Shown one piece after another: positions 20,349-20,709 of a stretch of 20,709 bases of DNA. Numbering within the stretch: the first letter of the stretch is position 1; the number at the start of each line of letters is the position of its first letter. The notes under the pieces are model-generated. The model saw nothing but the letters and a program-made list of their open reading frames with translations. It did not search any database and was not told the origin of the DNA. The DNA comes from a virus. Made by a program: the position numbers and the translations under genes. The stretch spans positions 1-20,709 of the IMG/VR virus record IMGVR_UViG_3300024520_000585; one strand, 5' to 3'.

Positions 20349-20545
20349 TTTTATATTATTATTATATTATTATATATTTATATTATTATATAATTATATA
20401 TTTATATATTTATATATTTATATATTTATATTATATTATTATTATATTATTATATTAATATATATTTATATTATTATATTATTATATTATTATATATTTA
20501 TATATTTATATTATTATATTATTATATTATTATATATTATTATAA
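20342..20545. repeat. 204-bp tract without a single G or C
   Basis: From 20342 to 20545 every base is A or T. It is built of irregular repeats: TATATATT about four times near 20395-20430, and ATTATTATAT-type units in several places (for example 20440-20460 and 20471-20540). The 73-codon open frame across it encodes only Ile, Tyr, Leu, Phe and similar and is an artefact. Such a tract melts easily; a DNA-unwinding element of an origin, a matrix-like spacer or an assembly artefact are the options. Confidence 0.8.
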
Positions 20546-20709
20546 GCTCAGTTTATTGAGATATAAATATAATTTATGAGCCCCTCTACGCACTCGAGCA
20601 AGCTCTCGTGCGGTCGTTTCGTGCAATTAAGTCCAGTTTTTACGCTATAAGAAAGAGCCCGCTATAAAAAATTATTTCGGGTTAAAATTTAAGCACAATA
20701 AGATAAATC
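20546..20709. other. Non-coding right end of the window
   Basis: No credible gene. It has an imperfect dyad GCACTCGAGC/GCTCTCGTGC (~20590-20612) and CGCTATAA twice (20643-20650 and 20660-20667, 17 bases apart), each followed by A-rich sequence. No ribosome site with a long frame runs off the edge. Confidence 0.5.

Noticed and set aside
20338-20559. 73-codon open frame across the A/T tract
   Set aside because: It encodes almost only Ile, Leu, Tyr and Phe because the DNA lacks G and C; no ribosome site.
20576-20650. 24-codon ATG frame in the right tail
   Set aside because: Short, no ribosome site, and no neighbour coupling.

Overview
The window is part of the genome of a tailed DNA bacteriophage (Caudoviricetes). 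Reasons: two virion-type proteins lie at the left edge, a phage replication, recombination and nucleotide-metabolism module follows, genes are packed with 1-14 nt overlaps, and no tRNA, rRNA or cellular housekeeping genes were seen. Base composition is low-GC (by eye in the high 30s %). TAA, TAG and TGA all serve as stops, so code 11 fits, and Shine-Dalgarno starts point to a bacterial host. The host cannot be named. The virion proteins look most like podovirus-type DNA-ejection (internal virion) proteins, which is inference.

Layout. (1) 1-2703, plus strand: the end of the late/structural region, with two overlapping virion-type genes. (2) 15596 down to 2698, minus strand: a long tightly coupled early/middle block. 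In order of transcription it holds two small unknowns, a protein with a C-terminal J-domain (HPD) motif, a possible paralogue of its middle part, a four-repeat helical protein with its own promoter, a DUF7173-like protein, a Sak4-type RecA-family ATPase, a DUF669 ssDNA-binding-type protein, a small unknown, a Cas4/RecB-like PD-(D/E)XK nuclease, a small unknown, a RadD-like SF2 helicase, two all-alpha nucleotide-hydrolase-like proteins, a thymidylate-synthase homologue, a dCMP deaminase, a WGR-ATP-dependent DNA ligase, an HNH endonuclease, a Lar-type zinc ribbon and a family A DNA polymerase with proofreading domain. (3) 15815-18185, plus strand: a small zinc-finger protein coupled to a primase-helicase fusion (AEP/RepB-like primase plus DUF3987 P-loop domain). 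(4) 18182-20241: a second HNH gene (minus), a divergent control region with AAAAGTG iterons, a PD-(D/E)XK resolvase-like nuclease (plus) and three small minus-strand unknowns. (5) 20242-20709: a dyad operator, a 204-bp stretch with no G or C, and a non-coding tail.

How it works together: primase-helicase, polymerase and ligase form a nearly self-sufficient replisome. Sak4, DUF669, the exonuclease, RadD and the resolvase form a single-strand-annealing recombination set. The pyrophosphatase-like protein, dCMP deaminase and TS homologue control pyrimidine pools. The most notable points are two. The TS homologue carries Asp at the residue that is Asn in true thymidylate synthases, predicting dCMP as substrate and therefore modified cytosine in the phage DNA. 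And the hexamer CCCAAG (usually CCCAAGG) occurs about 41 times on both strands, in several reading frames, roughly eight times the composition expectation, which suggests an undescribed DNA-level signal. Other candidates are three structured intergenic elements inside the minus block, a shared promoter CTGTA-N19-TATAATATACC, and the iteron and A/T-only regions as possible origin or operator sites.
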